From Gliomastix tumulicola (Eukaryota; Ascomycota; Sordariomycetes; Hypocreales; Bionectriaceae): a stretch of 64,000 nt of DNA. The stretch is taken from the NCBI GenBank assembly GCA_001599755.1, contig BCHX01000002.1, forward strand, positions 3,330,330 to 3,394,329, given 5' to 3'. Both the position numbers and the translations under genes were made by a program. Positions 44,201 to 55,767 of this stretch are shown piece after piece; position 1 is the first letter of the stretch; each line of letters starts with the position of its first letter. The notes under the pieces are model-generated. The model was given only the letters and a program-made list of their open reading frames with translations. It ran no database searches and was not told the DNA's origin.

Positions 44201-46696
44201 TTACCAAGCTCTGTTCTGGTCTTCAGTATATCCTGCGCCTTCGGTTTGGAAACGGCAGAGCTGCTAGCGACACCACTGCTGATGCTGCTGTTGCTACTTG
44301 TGATGATTCCCCTTCGTGCGGTTACTGGAAGCCATTGGCCTGTCGGTGTATGAGACTCGTCTGAATCTTCACCAGGGCCCGATGAGCCCGCATCCTCGAT
44401 TGATTCCGAGCTGGCCGCTTTCGCAGCTGTGGATGATTCGAAGTTCCCCATCGGAATCGAATTTTCCGTTTGCCCACCGGGAAAAGAAAGCTCGCCATCG
44501 TCATCTTCAGAACTCGCGCTCCTGTTCTCTTCGCCGGCAGATTTTGATGATGAGAACCAGCGTTGGTTTATTTCCCAAGCTAACCACTCCAACTCGTACC
44601 CTGGCCTCAACTTCTTCTTATTGAAGTCGTTGGCAAGTCCACGTCGGAGCCAGGTCCGCCAGATCGTCATTACCCCGATGGCGGCGAGTTGCGCCAGCGA
44701 CGCATACGAGTTCATCGCCCGGAGCCCGATGAACTGCAACGCGAACCCCGTCATTGTAATGAAGGTCCCCGCTGTAGTCCAGACATTCAGAATCGTGGAC
44801 TCTTCTAATGACTTGGAAATTCTGTGCGCCGCTGCCGTCTTTGCATGTTCCCGCAGTTGCTCGGCCAGAACTCCCGCCGCTTTATGAAGCATGGATCGTT
44901 TTGGAGAAGAAGTGCCGCCGTTGTTGTCTTCAGGATCGGACGACGACGAGGACCGTGAACCATGTCTGTGAAGAAACGAGAAGCACTTCTCGTGGACCTT
45001 CTCGACTGCCCTCCCAATCGCACCTTTCTTGAAGATCTTGCGAGAATGGAGGTTTCTTCGAGACATCGTGATGACCGACGCGGGTTCCTTGGGAAACAGG
45101 GCGTACGAGTCAAAGACTTGGTCGCCGACGGTCTGTTTCCGCTGGATCCAGATCATGTACACGTTCGTATCTTCGTCGGGCACATACTGCTCCTCCTTTG
45201 TGCTGCTTTCGACGACGTGGGCACAGAACATGACTCCCAGGCTCAGCAGAGCCGATCCAGCGATAGAGAAGCCAAGCGCCGTCCTTGATACCTTTTCACC
45301 CTCCTTTTTGAAGCTGTCGCGGGCCGTCGGATGCAAAACCATGATTCCGAAGAAGACGAGGATTCCGAATTGTATGATGGCTCCTACGCAGGCAGCAATG
45401 TGAATATCGTGCCGCGTCGGGCTATACTGCAGGTTGAGACAGAGGTTTGGTGCTTCCTTTCGAGTGTCATGTATTATGCTGATGGTTTGTCGTGGCCCTT
45501 CGTCGTTAGAATCGTCATCAGATTCATCGTCAGATTCGTCATCGGCTTCGTCGTCTTCATCATCATCACTCCCCTCTTCAACTTCGTCTTGTTCAGGAGT
45601 CTGGACAGTATCGAGTTCGACTTCGCTGAGACCTTCATCATCGACTCCATTGTGACTGGCTTGCTCTTCATGGGTCGCTGGTGCAATGCCCGGGTCCATG
45701 GCTGCTGATGCCAGATGCACCTGGCTCCCTGTAGAAGATGCGTCATGGCGAGAGCTTTGCTGAGCCTTGGGTTGTCCAATGGGCGTCCCTTCCTCAAGAT
45801 CCCCTTCCGAAGTAGAGGTCAGTGTGCAGCTCGCAGGCATACAAATGTAAAGAAGTAAGAAGGATGGAAGCATTCAATAAGCTTACCGGTCCGAGTGATA
45901 GTTGAGAGAAGACGCCTGAGACCCGCAAGGCGATGCGCACGCGGCCATTCGTGTGTTTCGTTTCCGTCTTCATGAGCCTGTGATGCCGGTCCTGTATCTC
46001 TCGCCGTGGTGGTTCCTACATATACAGTGTCAGATGTAGGCAAAACGAGGCAGGCGAGAAAGCCTGTCAGGGGAAACTGCTGGTTGGGATGGAATGTGAC
46101 GTACCCCCTTTCAGCTTGAGCTTCGCCCCTCCCTTTCGATCGGCCTTGACGGCGTCTTGCAGCGACATGAACTTGAGCTTGGGCCGCGGCCTTAGCGTCA
46201 GCTCTTTCGGCACCAGGCAGGTGTACTCCCAAACAGGAGCCGATCCCTGGCACCGCACGATGCTCTCGCCGTTGTACATCTCGCAGATCTCTTCCGACGT
46301 GGACGACATGAGCTCCATCTCGGCCACGGAGATATTTTCCCTCGCCCGACCAATGATGGCCTTCAGGAACTTTGGGCCACCAACGCGGATGGCGCTCACG
46401 ATGATGGTGACGATACCAAGAGGAGCCATAGCGATGACGACGCAATCGGACCAGCCGAGCGACTGGCTCATAAACTGCGTCGTGACACGCTCTCCGAATA
46501 GTGCCAGAATCCTATTATTATTATTCAAATCTTTGTCAGATCGTGTGTGGTGGGATTAGAAGGGTGGTAAGAAAACGCACGGAGCCAAGTCGGTAAACAA
46601 GTTGTTGGTGAAGTCGTCTAGCGACTCGGCCGCTACTGCACCAGGCAGGAGCGCCAAAGCGAAGAGGAAGAGGAAAAGGCCCAGCGGTGCATGCAT
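41224..46696 (-). CDS. Large membrane-anchored ankyrin-repeat protein
   Basis: Four exons on the minus strand: 46696-46581, 46511-46105, 46015-45887 and 45803-41224. They give 1743 residues with consistent phases. A signal peptide (MHAPLGLFLFLFALALLPGAV) comes first. The N-terminal third has several membrane helices: CVVIAMAPLGIVTIIVSAI, IAACVGAIIQFGILVFFGI, LGFSIAGSALLSLGVMFCA and FITMTGFALQFIGL. A very acidic Asp/Glu/Ser tract spans about residues 905-1000, and about ten ankyrin repeats run from roughly 1305 to the end (GWTPLHYAIINSN, GHTPLHKAALYGRA, GQTALIVACRRER, GLTALHHAAERPG, GPPLHLAAVRGNV, SVTPLHRAAEKGKL). I know this layout from uncharacterised proteins of filamentous fungi only. A membrane sensor or scaffold is inferred. 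The ATG at 46696 is supported by the signal peptide. Confidence 0.85.
43610..43690. repeat. Trinucleotide (GTC/GAC) repeats coding an Asp-rich tract
   Basis: Imperfect GTCGTC/TCATCG repeats within the ankyrin membrane-protein gene. On the coding strand they read as runs of Asp codons with Glu and Ser. Replication slippage is the likely source of length variation. Confidence 0.7.
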
Positions 46697-47568
46697 GTTG
46701 ACAGCCAGCTGCAATAGAAGTGACTAGTTGTGGTTGGTTCAGCCGATAGTTCTAATGATAGAGCACGATTTGCGTATCGAGATGACCACGGGCGAAGAAA
46801 AGAAGAAAAGAATACGGAAGCAGAATAAGGAAATCTAGTCAAAACTCCTTGCTTCTTTTTCAGGGGGTCGTAGAAGAAACTTATACCTCTTGCTGTCCTA
46901 AGCGCCCGGCCCCCAAAGATGCACTTTCAAGCTTGGCGGTCGCCTTATGTGAGGCTTTTGCACTTTGCACCATTGCTTGCGAACCGTTTCCACCATGACC
47001 AGAAGCTGAAAGACTAGTTTTGGGGGCGGAAAAGGCAGACAACAACGTTTCTATCTGCACCTATCAGCGGTCTTTCAGCTTACGGACGTGTACGGAGCAA
47101 CGCTGCAAATGTGACCATTAGGAGGCCACAGCGTTATCGTTCCATTCTGCTTGGCCAGCTGCGTATCTCAACATGAGACTCTGCTCGGAATTGGGTGAGA
47201 CTCCTGGCGCTTACATGGTACTTGGTTGGGCGCGCGCAAGCGCTGTGGCGCATTGCAGAGACGCCGATGCAGTCTGCAGACGCTGTCTGTATGCATGTCT
47301 CGGGGAGGCGTATATGTGAGACCTGCAGGTAGGCGTCCCATGACAGTGCCTTGTGGGTGCTTTTGCGAACCATCGGCTCCCCGATGGAAATATTGCCTTT
47401 ATACAGTGCCTCTCTGCCTTACCGCCGGCTTGCGCCCAGCGCACATGCAGGGTGCGCAGCAGGGACCAATAGTTCGACACATTCAGTGTGTATTGTCTGT
47501 GCTGTGGCTCCCTAGCGCTGTAACACTGCATATCTAAAACAAGGGGGGAAAAAATACTCATTAAGTAC
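46697..47568. other. Intergenic region
   Basis: About 870 bp. Promoter side of the ankyrin membrane-protein gene and 3' side of the DUF2235 gene. No gene seen. Confidence 0.6.
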
Positions 47569-49280
47569 CTAACCGTTGGCTATTTTAATCTTGTTATCGT
47601 TGTCCAGGTCCGACAGTATGCTCATCGGACACAATAATCTTGATAGGCTCTCCTGGACGCGATACTTCACAATGTCACCCTCCTCGTACGCCACACTCAT
47701 CTTCTTCTCGGGGCGCATCACATACTCAGGCACTGCCTTGACGCCCTTCTTCGCCCACTGCCACCCCGTAGCGCCGTCGGGCTTCTCGACTTGATATCCA
47801 TGCAGAGACGGCGGATCGAATTTGATATTGTCCTTCCGGATCCGCGCGATGGGATGGAAATACTCGTTCGTGGCGCCTTCGATGCCATCGCCTGGATCCC
47901 GTGGACTGGCACCAGGTGTGCGGTCTTTCCTCCCCAGGAGCCAGAAGAAGGCCCCTTGCAGCCCGGAGAAGTTGTCGGCAATCGGCCCGGAGCCCCAGCC
48001 ATTGGTGATCTTGATGGCGTTGAGCGCGCGGCGGTGCTCCTCGACGAGTATCTTGATGGGAGTGTCTTGGAAGGTGAGCATGCCGGAGACGTTATCCACC
48101 TAAAGCTCGCTCGGGGGCGTCAGTTCCAGCAGCATTCATAAGTAAGATTCTAGGGAGGATGCGCGAAAGACTAACCATCCACGCAAACGTATTGTGACCG
48201 ATTTCATCGTAGCCAGCCGAGGCAGTCGGGTTCTCTCTCTGACCGCCGATGTTGGCATGAATGCCAGGAAACCAGCATTGCTGCAGATCTTTGGCAGGGC
48301 CGTCAGAAGTCTTGTGCCAGAGGGTAGGAGGGAAGGTTATTCGCTTTTCGTTGATAGCGAGGGCCTGGAAGGCGTAATCCAGGTCTAAGGTATTATCAAT
48401 TAGTCCAGTCCGGCCGGTGTGCTTCGGTGAGAACCGACGCGACTATGACTTACTGTTTGAGACGTTTGTGTTGTGGAATGCGAACTCCTTGTTAACTGGA
48501 AGGCCAGCCTTCATCGCCAGGTCCACCAGAGGCCAATCAGGGATTCCCTAGTAGTCATGCAAGCACAGATTAGCGGAAACAGTGGTACTTGTGTCTGTGA
48601 TACTTTTGCATCATCACATACCAACGCGCCAACTGTGTCCCAGACGCCAACCACCTTGATCCTGACGTCCTTAAGACCAAGCTTTTCCTTATTATTCAGA
48701 TACCACTCCGACTTCCTGAAAGGTTCACCGTCTGTGTTGGCACGATATGCCGTCCACATCTCGGCAAAGGCAGGCATATGCACCGCCGACAGGATGCCGA
48801 CGTCGCAGACGAGGCCGGCGACCGAGCGCACGGTGAATGCACCACGCGAGAAGCCGAAGAAGAACAGCTCATCGCCGGGCTGGTAGTTATTGCAGATGAA
48901 ATCGTAGATCTGAATCAAATCGGCATCAAGGCCCCAGCCGATGCCGCCTGTGATAAAAGAAAGTTGGCAAAGCGATGATGAGTACAGCCGGCCCCCCAAG
49001 TCGGAGCAAAGAGAAAGGGGCTCGCGGGTGGTAAGCAGGCTCACTCACCATAGATGGCTTTTTGAAGTGGAAGGTCACCGCTTCCAAGACCTGAATGGTA
49101 ATACACGATCTGCTTCACAATATTACCTTCGGCGTCAGGACCACTAGTCGCAACTGCTCGACACAACTTGGCGACATTCGAAGGGGAGGAGTTATCCCCT
49201 ACGTCTGAAGCGAGCCACGTCCCGTCTGAGCAGATGACGATGCGCTTATAGCTAGCCTGCTTCGGCGTTCTCTCCACCAT
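47569..49280 (-). CDS. DUF2235 alpha/beta-hydrolase-like protein
   Basis: Five exons on the minus strand: 49280-49049, 48947-48622, 48547-48454, 48384-48176 and 48099-47569. They give 463 residues. The N-terminus KRIVICSDGTW and SNVAKLCRAV, then YYHSGLGSGD, are the DUF2235 start, and the nucleophile elbow is FFGFSRGAFTVRSVAG (G-F-S-R-G). Further family signatures recovered across the splices are VWDTVGALGIPDWP, FAFHNTNVSN, YAFQALAIN and the conserved CWFPGIHANIGG. The family is a predicted serine hydrolase, with bacterial members including type VI secretion phospholipases; fungal members are uncharacterised. Activity as a lipase or esterase is inference. All junction phases are consistent. 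Confidence 0.88.
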
Positions 49281-50669
49281 GGTGAGTGCTGATAAATGCG
49301 AGCGAGAAGGAGAAGAAGAAGAAGAGATCGGTCCGTGAGGCTCCTTTGTAAAGCGAATCCTCTGTCAGTTCTGGTCGTCTCGGTAGGAGTCCTAGACGAA
49401 AGAAATATATCAGCCATCACATCGAGAGGTAGGTAGTGAAGCTCCAGTGCTCTGCCAAAAAAAAAAGGCACGGCAGATCTTGCTGCATGTGAATGCTTGT
49501 TAAGCATTGGTCTTGTCTCGAACATTCTTGAGGCGTTTTGGCTTATTTCTTGCATCACTCGTCGCTCACGCTCTAAGCAGGAAGAATCGAATTGAGGAAT
49601 CCGATTGGAATGATATCCTAATGATATTCCAAATTGATGACCCCTAATGTATAACGAAGGTTAGGGCATGCATTCCAGTATTCAACTTCGTTCCAGCCGT
49701 AGCACGCACTCTGTATTTGATACTTTTATAATGCAGCCGCAAAGCATGGCTGGATGACTGATCTCATACTGCAGGTATTGTTAGGTCATACAGCTTGTGA
49801 GCCCTCGCCATCTACACACCTGTGCCAGATAAAAATGCTCTTGCAGTATCGCGGAGCTCCAAAATCCAGTATGAGAGCTGGAATGTATACATGTAATCTT
49901 TCTGAGCCAGATATGTTTATTTCTCGAGAAAGTTCCAACAATGTCGTATGCGCAGTCAACACCATGGTAAGACTGACGTAAACCCACCCTGTCCGGAGCA
50001 CCCCGTAGCTCTTACTTCTACACTCTGCTGTACTAAATGCCAGTTGATCAACGGTTCACTGGGAAGGTTTACCCAATATTGAGTACTTGGACTTGGAAAG
50101 AGGGAAGCTTATAGGGGCAGCCTGTAAAGGCACATTCATGTGAACGAACCTGACTGTGACTAGGAAACCGCATTGGATCTCTGCTGACTGTCCTTGAATG
50201 TTAGAGTTCTAGTAAAAGATCAGTATCAACGGTGGCCGATAGCTGGGCAACATCACCCGGTTTTCAGATTTTTATTTCGGTTTTAGAAATTTAGAGATGA
50301 CAGGGGTACAAAAGACTCTCTACGCTGATATGTTGGGGATATGCCGTATTACAGGCCGTCCTTGTTAGGTAGACGAATACACAATTGCAAATGAATTTAT
50401 ACCAGACAACGAATGACGACTCGATTGTCATTGAAACCTCGCAATCTCATGCGGATCGCTAGCTTTCGTAGAGCAATTTGGTGGATTGAAGGACTGATAG
50501 GCACTGGCGATACTATAGATAACTAGAGCAAGATTATTAAAAGAAGAAGCAAAGTAAGAAAGCAAATAAAACAGAGAAATGGAAACAACAGCAAGTTCAG
50601 CTGACAGTAGATTGAAGAGAAGACTGATTCTTGTCGTCAATGACAGAACGGGGGAGGGGGGGGGGTTCT
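49281..50669. other. Long intergenic region, AT-rich
   Basis: About 1.4 kb between two minus-strand genes; promoter of the DUF2235 gene at its left end. AT-rich with no coding signal. A G-rich run lies at its right end just inside the next stop codon. Confidence 0.6.
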
Positions 50670-52694
50670 TCAGACATTGCGCGTCTCGCCAATGTCTTCA
50701 AGAATAACATCAGTCGCCTTCTCACTAACCATATATATGGGGACGACAATGAAGAAACCTGGAATACGAGGAAAGACGGAAGCATCAACCACGCGCAAGC
50801 TGCTCACACCTCGAACACGAAAGCGGGAATCAAGAACAGCTCTAGGGTCTCCATCCGCCCCAATAGGGCAGGTGCAGGAAGCATGGTGACCCCAGGCCTC
50901 GCTCTTAATGAACTCCTGCACCTGCTCTGTAGAGTCCAAGTGACGACCTGGTGACTCTTCTTCAAGGGGCCCGGTGACAATTGGTAGGACCCTGTCCATA
51001 ATGCGTCGGGCAAAGCCAAAGCCTTCTGTGATGGCGCCGAGATCCCGCTCAGCGGACTGAGTATCGTCCGGAGTCGCGGAAAAATAATTGAAATTGATGT
51101 CTGGCACGTCGCGAGGATTGGCCGAGGCGAGCTTGACGGTTCCGGCCCGGTTACGCGTGTGAGCCTTGAGTACGGCCCACGTGAAGTGTTTCTTGTCCGC
51201 AGTGGTGAGCTCTGAATACCCGGGGAAGTAACCCCGGAAGTATGCGGGACCGCCGAAGATAAAGAGATCAGGGTCGGCGTCGGCGTCGGCCTGACTGGAC
51301 TTCTTCACCATGCCAACGATGAGTCCATTGGAAGAGTAGGGTCCACGTTGGTGTTTCCAGTCTTCAAGGCACGGGTCTCCCGGCTTCCCGAACGTGCATT
51401 TTGCGGTGATTGTGAAGCCATCCTGCACCTCGGTCACGATGGGAATTTCGTAGCGGTCCTGGAGGTTTGTTCCAACGCCTTGTACATCTCTGATGACGCG
51501 AATCCCGAATCTCTGCAGCTCGTCTGCGGGACCTACACCACTCAACTTCAGGATCTGTGGCGTGCCGAAAGCCCCGGCAGCAAGGATGACCTCTCGGGAG
51601 GCGAGAGCACGACGCTTGGTGCCGCCGCTAGTGGATGAATCTGATCGAGGATCGGCTCTATACAGACTAGTACCTTGGAGAAATTCAACCCCAACTGCCC
51701 TCGGAGTCTTCTTGTTGGCGCCGCCGGGATCCTCGTCGAAAAGCACACGAGTCGCAAGGCAGCCTGTCCGAATCTCCAGCGGATATTTCTCGGCGGTATC
51801 TACAAGGAAATCACGAGGACCGCTTCGCTTCCCGTCCCTCGTGGCCAGAGGGAGTTGGTAGAGGCCCTCGGCCGCATCCCGGCGAGGATCAACCGAGTTC
51901 GCGTCGTGCACCAGCAGCCCAAATAGCTGGGAGACTCTTTCCGGGATCAGCCCCAGGATGGTATGGCCCATGGCTGTCGCAGCGGCACCGATGATGGCGA
52001 GGATCTTGAAATCCCCCAGAGCCAGTTTGAGATCGGCTCGATCCGTACCGAGCCACCCGCCGAAGCCGTGACCAGGGGTCCCCCGTGGAAGATACCCGCA
52101 CCTCTCCAGGCGGCTGAAGTACTGACGCATGTTCTTTGGCGCCCACGAGGCGTCGCCAGTCAGTTCGGCGATGCTTGACCAGTCACTCTCGTGAGGATAG
52201 ATGGTGATCATGGCGCTGTGTGTCGTGCAGCCGCCAAGCGTCCCGGCCCGCGGATAGAGGATTCCTTTCTGCTTGGATCCTTCAGGCGGGTCTAGTCCGA
52301 CATAGAGCGTTCCTTGGGGTGTCTCCCAGGTCATTTTGGAGTCTTTTCGCGCGAGCTCCTCGTCTCCGTAGTGCTTAACGAAGTAGTCCCAGCGCATCTT
52401 CTCGTCCTCGGTAGAATTGAAGTGAAAGGCAGGGACCTGCTGGTTGAGATTGGATCCCTGATCATCACCTGCTTCGAGTAGGAGGACCTTGTGACCGTGC
52501 CTAGCGAGGTTGGCAGCTAATGGCCCTCCACCTGCGCCTGAGCCAACCACGATGTATTCATAGCTGTCTAGTGTGTCCTCTTCTCCATCTGGGTGTGTTT
52601 GAACATGGCCATCCATGGAACTGATGGTTGCCTCAGACATATCAGTTGTTGAAAGTTGGCTTATGGTGCGATATGTAAAGTTAGGTCGTTGCAT
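50670..52694 (-). CDS. GMC oxidoreductase (choline dehydrogenase-like)
   Basis: 674 residues, intronless. The FAD dinucleotide motif is YIVVGSGAGGGPLAANLA (49-60 core), followed by LLLEAG. The GMC signature 1 region is YPRAGTLGGCTTHSAM, and signature 2 is GAFGTPQILKLSGVG. The C-terminal active-site part is AWGHHASCTCPIGAD, with the catalytic His, and SLRVVDASVFPRIPGFFIVV, then YMVSEKATDVI. By family, it oxidises an alcohol substrate with FAD. The start at 52694 gives a 45-residue lead that is neither a clear signal peptide nor a membrane anchor. An internal ATG at 52640 (MSEATISS) is also possible. Substrate unknown; it lies about 800 bp from the peroxygenase-like gene, on the same strand. 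Confidence 0.92.
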   Translation of the reverse strand: MQRPNFTYRTISQLSTTDMSEATISSMDGHVQTHPDGEEDTLDSYEYIVVGSGAGGGPLAANLARHGHKVLLLEAGDDQGSNLNQQVPAFHFNSTEDEKMRWDYFVKHYGDEELARKDSKMTWETPQGTLYVGLDPPEGSKQKGILYPRAGTLGGCTTHSAMITIYPHESDWSSIAELTGDASWAPKNMRQYFSRLERCGYLPRGTPGHGFGGWLGTDRADLKLALGDFKILAIIGAAATAMGHTILGLIPERVSQLFGLLVHDANSVDPRRDAAEGLYQLPLATRDGKRSGPRDFLVDTAEKYPLEIRTGCLATRVLFDEDPGGANKKTPRAVGVEFLQGTSLYRADPRSDSSTSGGTKRRALASREVILAAGAFGTPQILKLSGVGPADELQRFGIRVIRDVQGVGTNLQDRYEIPIVTEVQDGFTITAKCTFGKPGDPCLEDWKHQRGPYSSNGLIVGMVKKSSQADADADPDLFIFGGPAYFRGYFPGYSELTTADKKHFTWAVLKAHTRNRAGTVKLASANPRDVPDINFNYFSATPDDTQSAERDLGAITEGFGFARRIMDRVLPIVTGPLEEESPGRHLDSTEQVQEFIKSEAWGHHASCTCPIGADGDPRAVLDSRFRVRGVSSLRVVDASVFPRIPGFFIVVPIYMVSEKATDVILEDIGETRNV

Positions 52695-53480
52695 TCGAAA
52701 GACTCAAACAGACTGAATAAGATAACTGCATCTCGTAAGATGGGTCAATGAGGACGCTTTATACAGTACCCCAGCAGCGTGCGAAACTAAGTAGACTAGA
52801 AAGTAATATATGAAGGCTTTTTCTCGGCTCTCCAGGTATCACGTATCTTTGTAGCTGTACATCACGCGGGGCGCGAGTTTAGACTTTAACGGTCTATATT
52901 AACTGCGTATAATATTATGTCTTCAACATTTATATCCTTTGGACGGTCTGTTGCTCTTGGCATTCTCGAGGCTCTCTAAACTTTCGGAACTTTCGGAAAC
53001 TCTTGAGAAGCCACAAGCTAGAGTGGCGTTAACATTGGGTCCTAGCTCTATTAATTATTAATTATTAGGTTCTATTAATTGTACGAACTTGAGTTAAAGC
53101 TCTACTTGATTTCTACTAAAAAATAGTACCACTGGTTCGAGCTGAGTACTGCCGGCGCTGGCCTCATCTGTCGAGCCCGGCGAGATTGGCTCGAAATTCC
53201 GAGACAACAATTTGAATCATGTATGTATGTGTCTAAGAAGAATTGTTTCCACCACCGAAGGCCGTTCACGCGGAGAATTTTGCTGGAGATATATGCTTGC
53301 AGAGCAGGTAATAAAAAACTTCCCCCCCAGCTTCATTGACTTTGAGGCGCAACCCGTAGTCAATCTCAGCGATATTTGAGGCTCTACAACTCCCCCCCCC
53401 CTTTTGCATACCGCGATTGGGGCGACCGATAACTCAAGTAGAGAGAGCATGGAGGTGACAAAAAGGGCGAAGCATATAAA
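52695..53480. other. Intergenic region, AT-rich
   Basis: Promoter side of the GMC gene. Contains ATTAATTATTAATTATTA-type repeats around 53050-53085 and paired TTTCGGAACTTTCGGAA elements at about 52980-52998. No gene. Confidence 0.6.
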
Positions 53481-54811
53481 TCATGCGCCATTGGTTTTGG
53501 CGTAAGCCGCATCTCCAGGCCGAAGTTTCTGCTTCTCGTTGATGTTAAACTCGATCGCGAGTGAGGTGATTTGCGCTTGCTGCGTTTCACTCCGTTTCAG
53601 CGTGCGGGCCAGATCGCCAGGGGAGGGGAGAGGGAAGAGTCAACAGAAAAAGAAAAACCTACCGTGATTGAGTGTCCAAGCGCTTCCCTGTTCCTGGGTT
53701 CCCAGCCATCCGGAAAGCGTCCATCGGCAAGCCATATTCGCAGGTCTTCGACATTGCCGCCGAAAATAGAATACATGAGGGCGCCGTTTCCGGAGCCTGG
53801 AAGTAGGAGGAGCACGTGTCAGTGAGATGAGAGTGAGAGCCGCAAGGCAAAACGTTTAGCCAAATACAGGAAGACCTACCGAAGAACTTGTGTAGAAAGC
53901 TATATGTCAGGGAGTACTGGCCGTTGCTGCGTTTGCACTCGGCGCGCCGAAGTCCGGAGTGGTAGGCAATGTCATCAAGCGAGAGGACTTCTCCGTCCGA
54001 CGCCTGATGGAGAAATCTATCTACGAGGTCGTTGTGCGGATAGCTTTGGTCGGCGCAGAAGGCGATATCAGGACGGGTGAACGAGGCGTCGTGCTGGATG
54101 ACCTGGCGAGATTCATCAGCACACACATCCGGATCTAACAAGAGAAGGGGGATGGGGAGGGAGTATGTGCGCTACTGACGTTCAAGGCATTGAGATCGTG
54201 CAAATCTATCCAACCACGCCCTTGGTCGAGGGCCACGGCAGAAGACGTGAGCTGCTCGGCAAGTGTCGGTGAAAGGTTATAAGCGTGTTGTATGGCATGC
54301 GACATCTGTTTGTAGGTTACGTGCCTGCCATCGCGCGGCAAGATGCCTGGATTGTACATGTTTAATAAGTCATGGGCTTGAAGGAGGTTGCATGCGCTAT
54401 GACATACCGTGGTTGGCAAGGCAGTTGAGTCTGGATGCCGGATGTACGTCATAAGCAAAAAGAGCGGCAGAGGTGCGACCAAGGCTGGGGGATACATACC
54501 CTGGGCATGGGGATCGGCTCTCGTTTCCGATGGATGGTTTGGTGTACCTTGGCCAGACACCGTGATATCCTGGACGAGAGGGTGACACAACGCTTCCGAC
54601 TCGACGTTTAGGTAGAAGCATATTGGCGATCTATACGAGACATCGTCAGACTTGGGCGTAGCCCGGTATGTAACGGGGAGGCATTACTCACGGTATAGAA
54701 TAGGTCGCGGGTATGGAGCCAAACGACAAAGGAAAGGAAAAGGGCAAGGGGCATTATTTGACTAGCAATCCTTTTGAGGATGCCCCAGAGAGTGGTAAAT
54801 ACGTTCACCAT
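53481..54811 (-). CDS. Heme-thiolate peroxidase, unspecific peroxygenase/chloroperoxidase family
   Basis: Seven small exons on the minus strand: 54811-54692, 54630-54500, 54430-54408, 54346-54176, 54134-53880, 53796-53663 and 53549-53481. They give 300 residues, the size of short peroxygenases. The N-terminus has a membrane-anchor or uncleaved signal helix (MPLALFLSFVVWLH). The heme-thiolate motif SRSPCPGLNCLANHGILPRD is rebuilt across three splices, with Cys82 the axial ligand. The second family motif reads VIQHDASFTR: His and Asp are kept, but the Glu of the usual EHD metal/propionate motif is Gln (162). The helix with the likely acid-base Glu is RRAECKRSNGQ. By family, it would use H2O2 to oxygenate alkanes or fatty acids, or make hypohalite. 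It is divergent from the fatty-acid dioxygenase gene, with starts 957 bp apart. The 41-nt intron 54135-54175 is the least certain. Confidence 0.85.
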
Positions 54812-55767
54812 AGCGGACGGAGATCGTGATGGGCGAGAATTGAGAATGCGTTGAGGGCTGGGCCGATAGTGTGCAGCTGAAATACAGACAATATATATAT
54901 ATATATATAGCTGGGGAGGGGTCGGTTTCTACCCACCTCGCCTTATAACGAAATGATCATCGCAATTGTTGCATGGACTTTCAAGGCCGGGGTGTGTGTC
55001 GCAGCCTATATTCCTACACGACGGAAAAGGGTAGCGGTATCCTCTCCCTCACTAAACGTAAAGTGAGCAGGTCCAAGAGCCCAGACACATTGCACTGCAA
55101 TAGTGAGGTTCACCAACAGACATCCAACCTTCGGAAGCACAGCCACAAGGCTTCCATAAAGATGGCGCTTAAGTTATGTACCAAGATTCAGTATGGCATT
55201 TCTCAATCGCGGACATCTGACCATCTTATCTGTATACGTTGGCATCTAGACTCCCAAGACTTTACTCTAATACACTCTGGAATGCCTCAAAAAACGCTGC
55301 TATGAACGTTCGTTGATTAATACAAACTCTGTTAATGACCAAGACTGGAATTTAATAACGGTATTATTGTACAATGCTTTCGTCACCTTGAACACTTCGG
55401 ATCACGGCGCCCATCTCCAGTAAGATTTGATAAGAGAGCTACTAGGAATTTTTCCAGAAATATAGGTACAGATATCGAATATTAAACCTTAGACCCTGGA
55501 ATGTTTAGAAGTGTAAATTCGTAATCCTTTCCCTACCACCACTGTGTATCTGGAATGGCCGCCTCCCATGGTGGGATATAAAAAGAGACTTCACGCTACG
55601 AATTTTGTCCTCGTAGCCTCCTCTGACCTACCTTATCCAGGATATTCTATCAGTACATTCTACCACATCATATCCATCCACAGGTTTCTCAGCTTGTCCA
55701 GTACATTGATGTGCAGAGTCTTCCCAGTCCTCCATCTAAAGGGAAGAGTGAAGCAAGGATTCCAACC
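54812..55767. promoter_or_regulatory. Divergent promoter region between peroxygenase-like and dioxygenase genes
   Basis: 955 bp separates the two start codons, which point away from each other. An AT dinucleotide tract at 54891-54909 lies about 80-100 bp before the peroxygenase-like start and may serve as its TATA element. Shared control of both genes is inferred from layout only. Confidence 0.45.
54891..54909. repeat. (AT)n dinucleotide tract
   Basis: Nineteen bases of alternating A and T, upstream of the peroxygenase-like gene on the minus strand. Confidence 0.85.
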
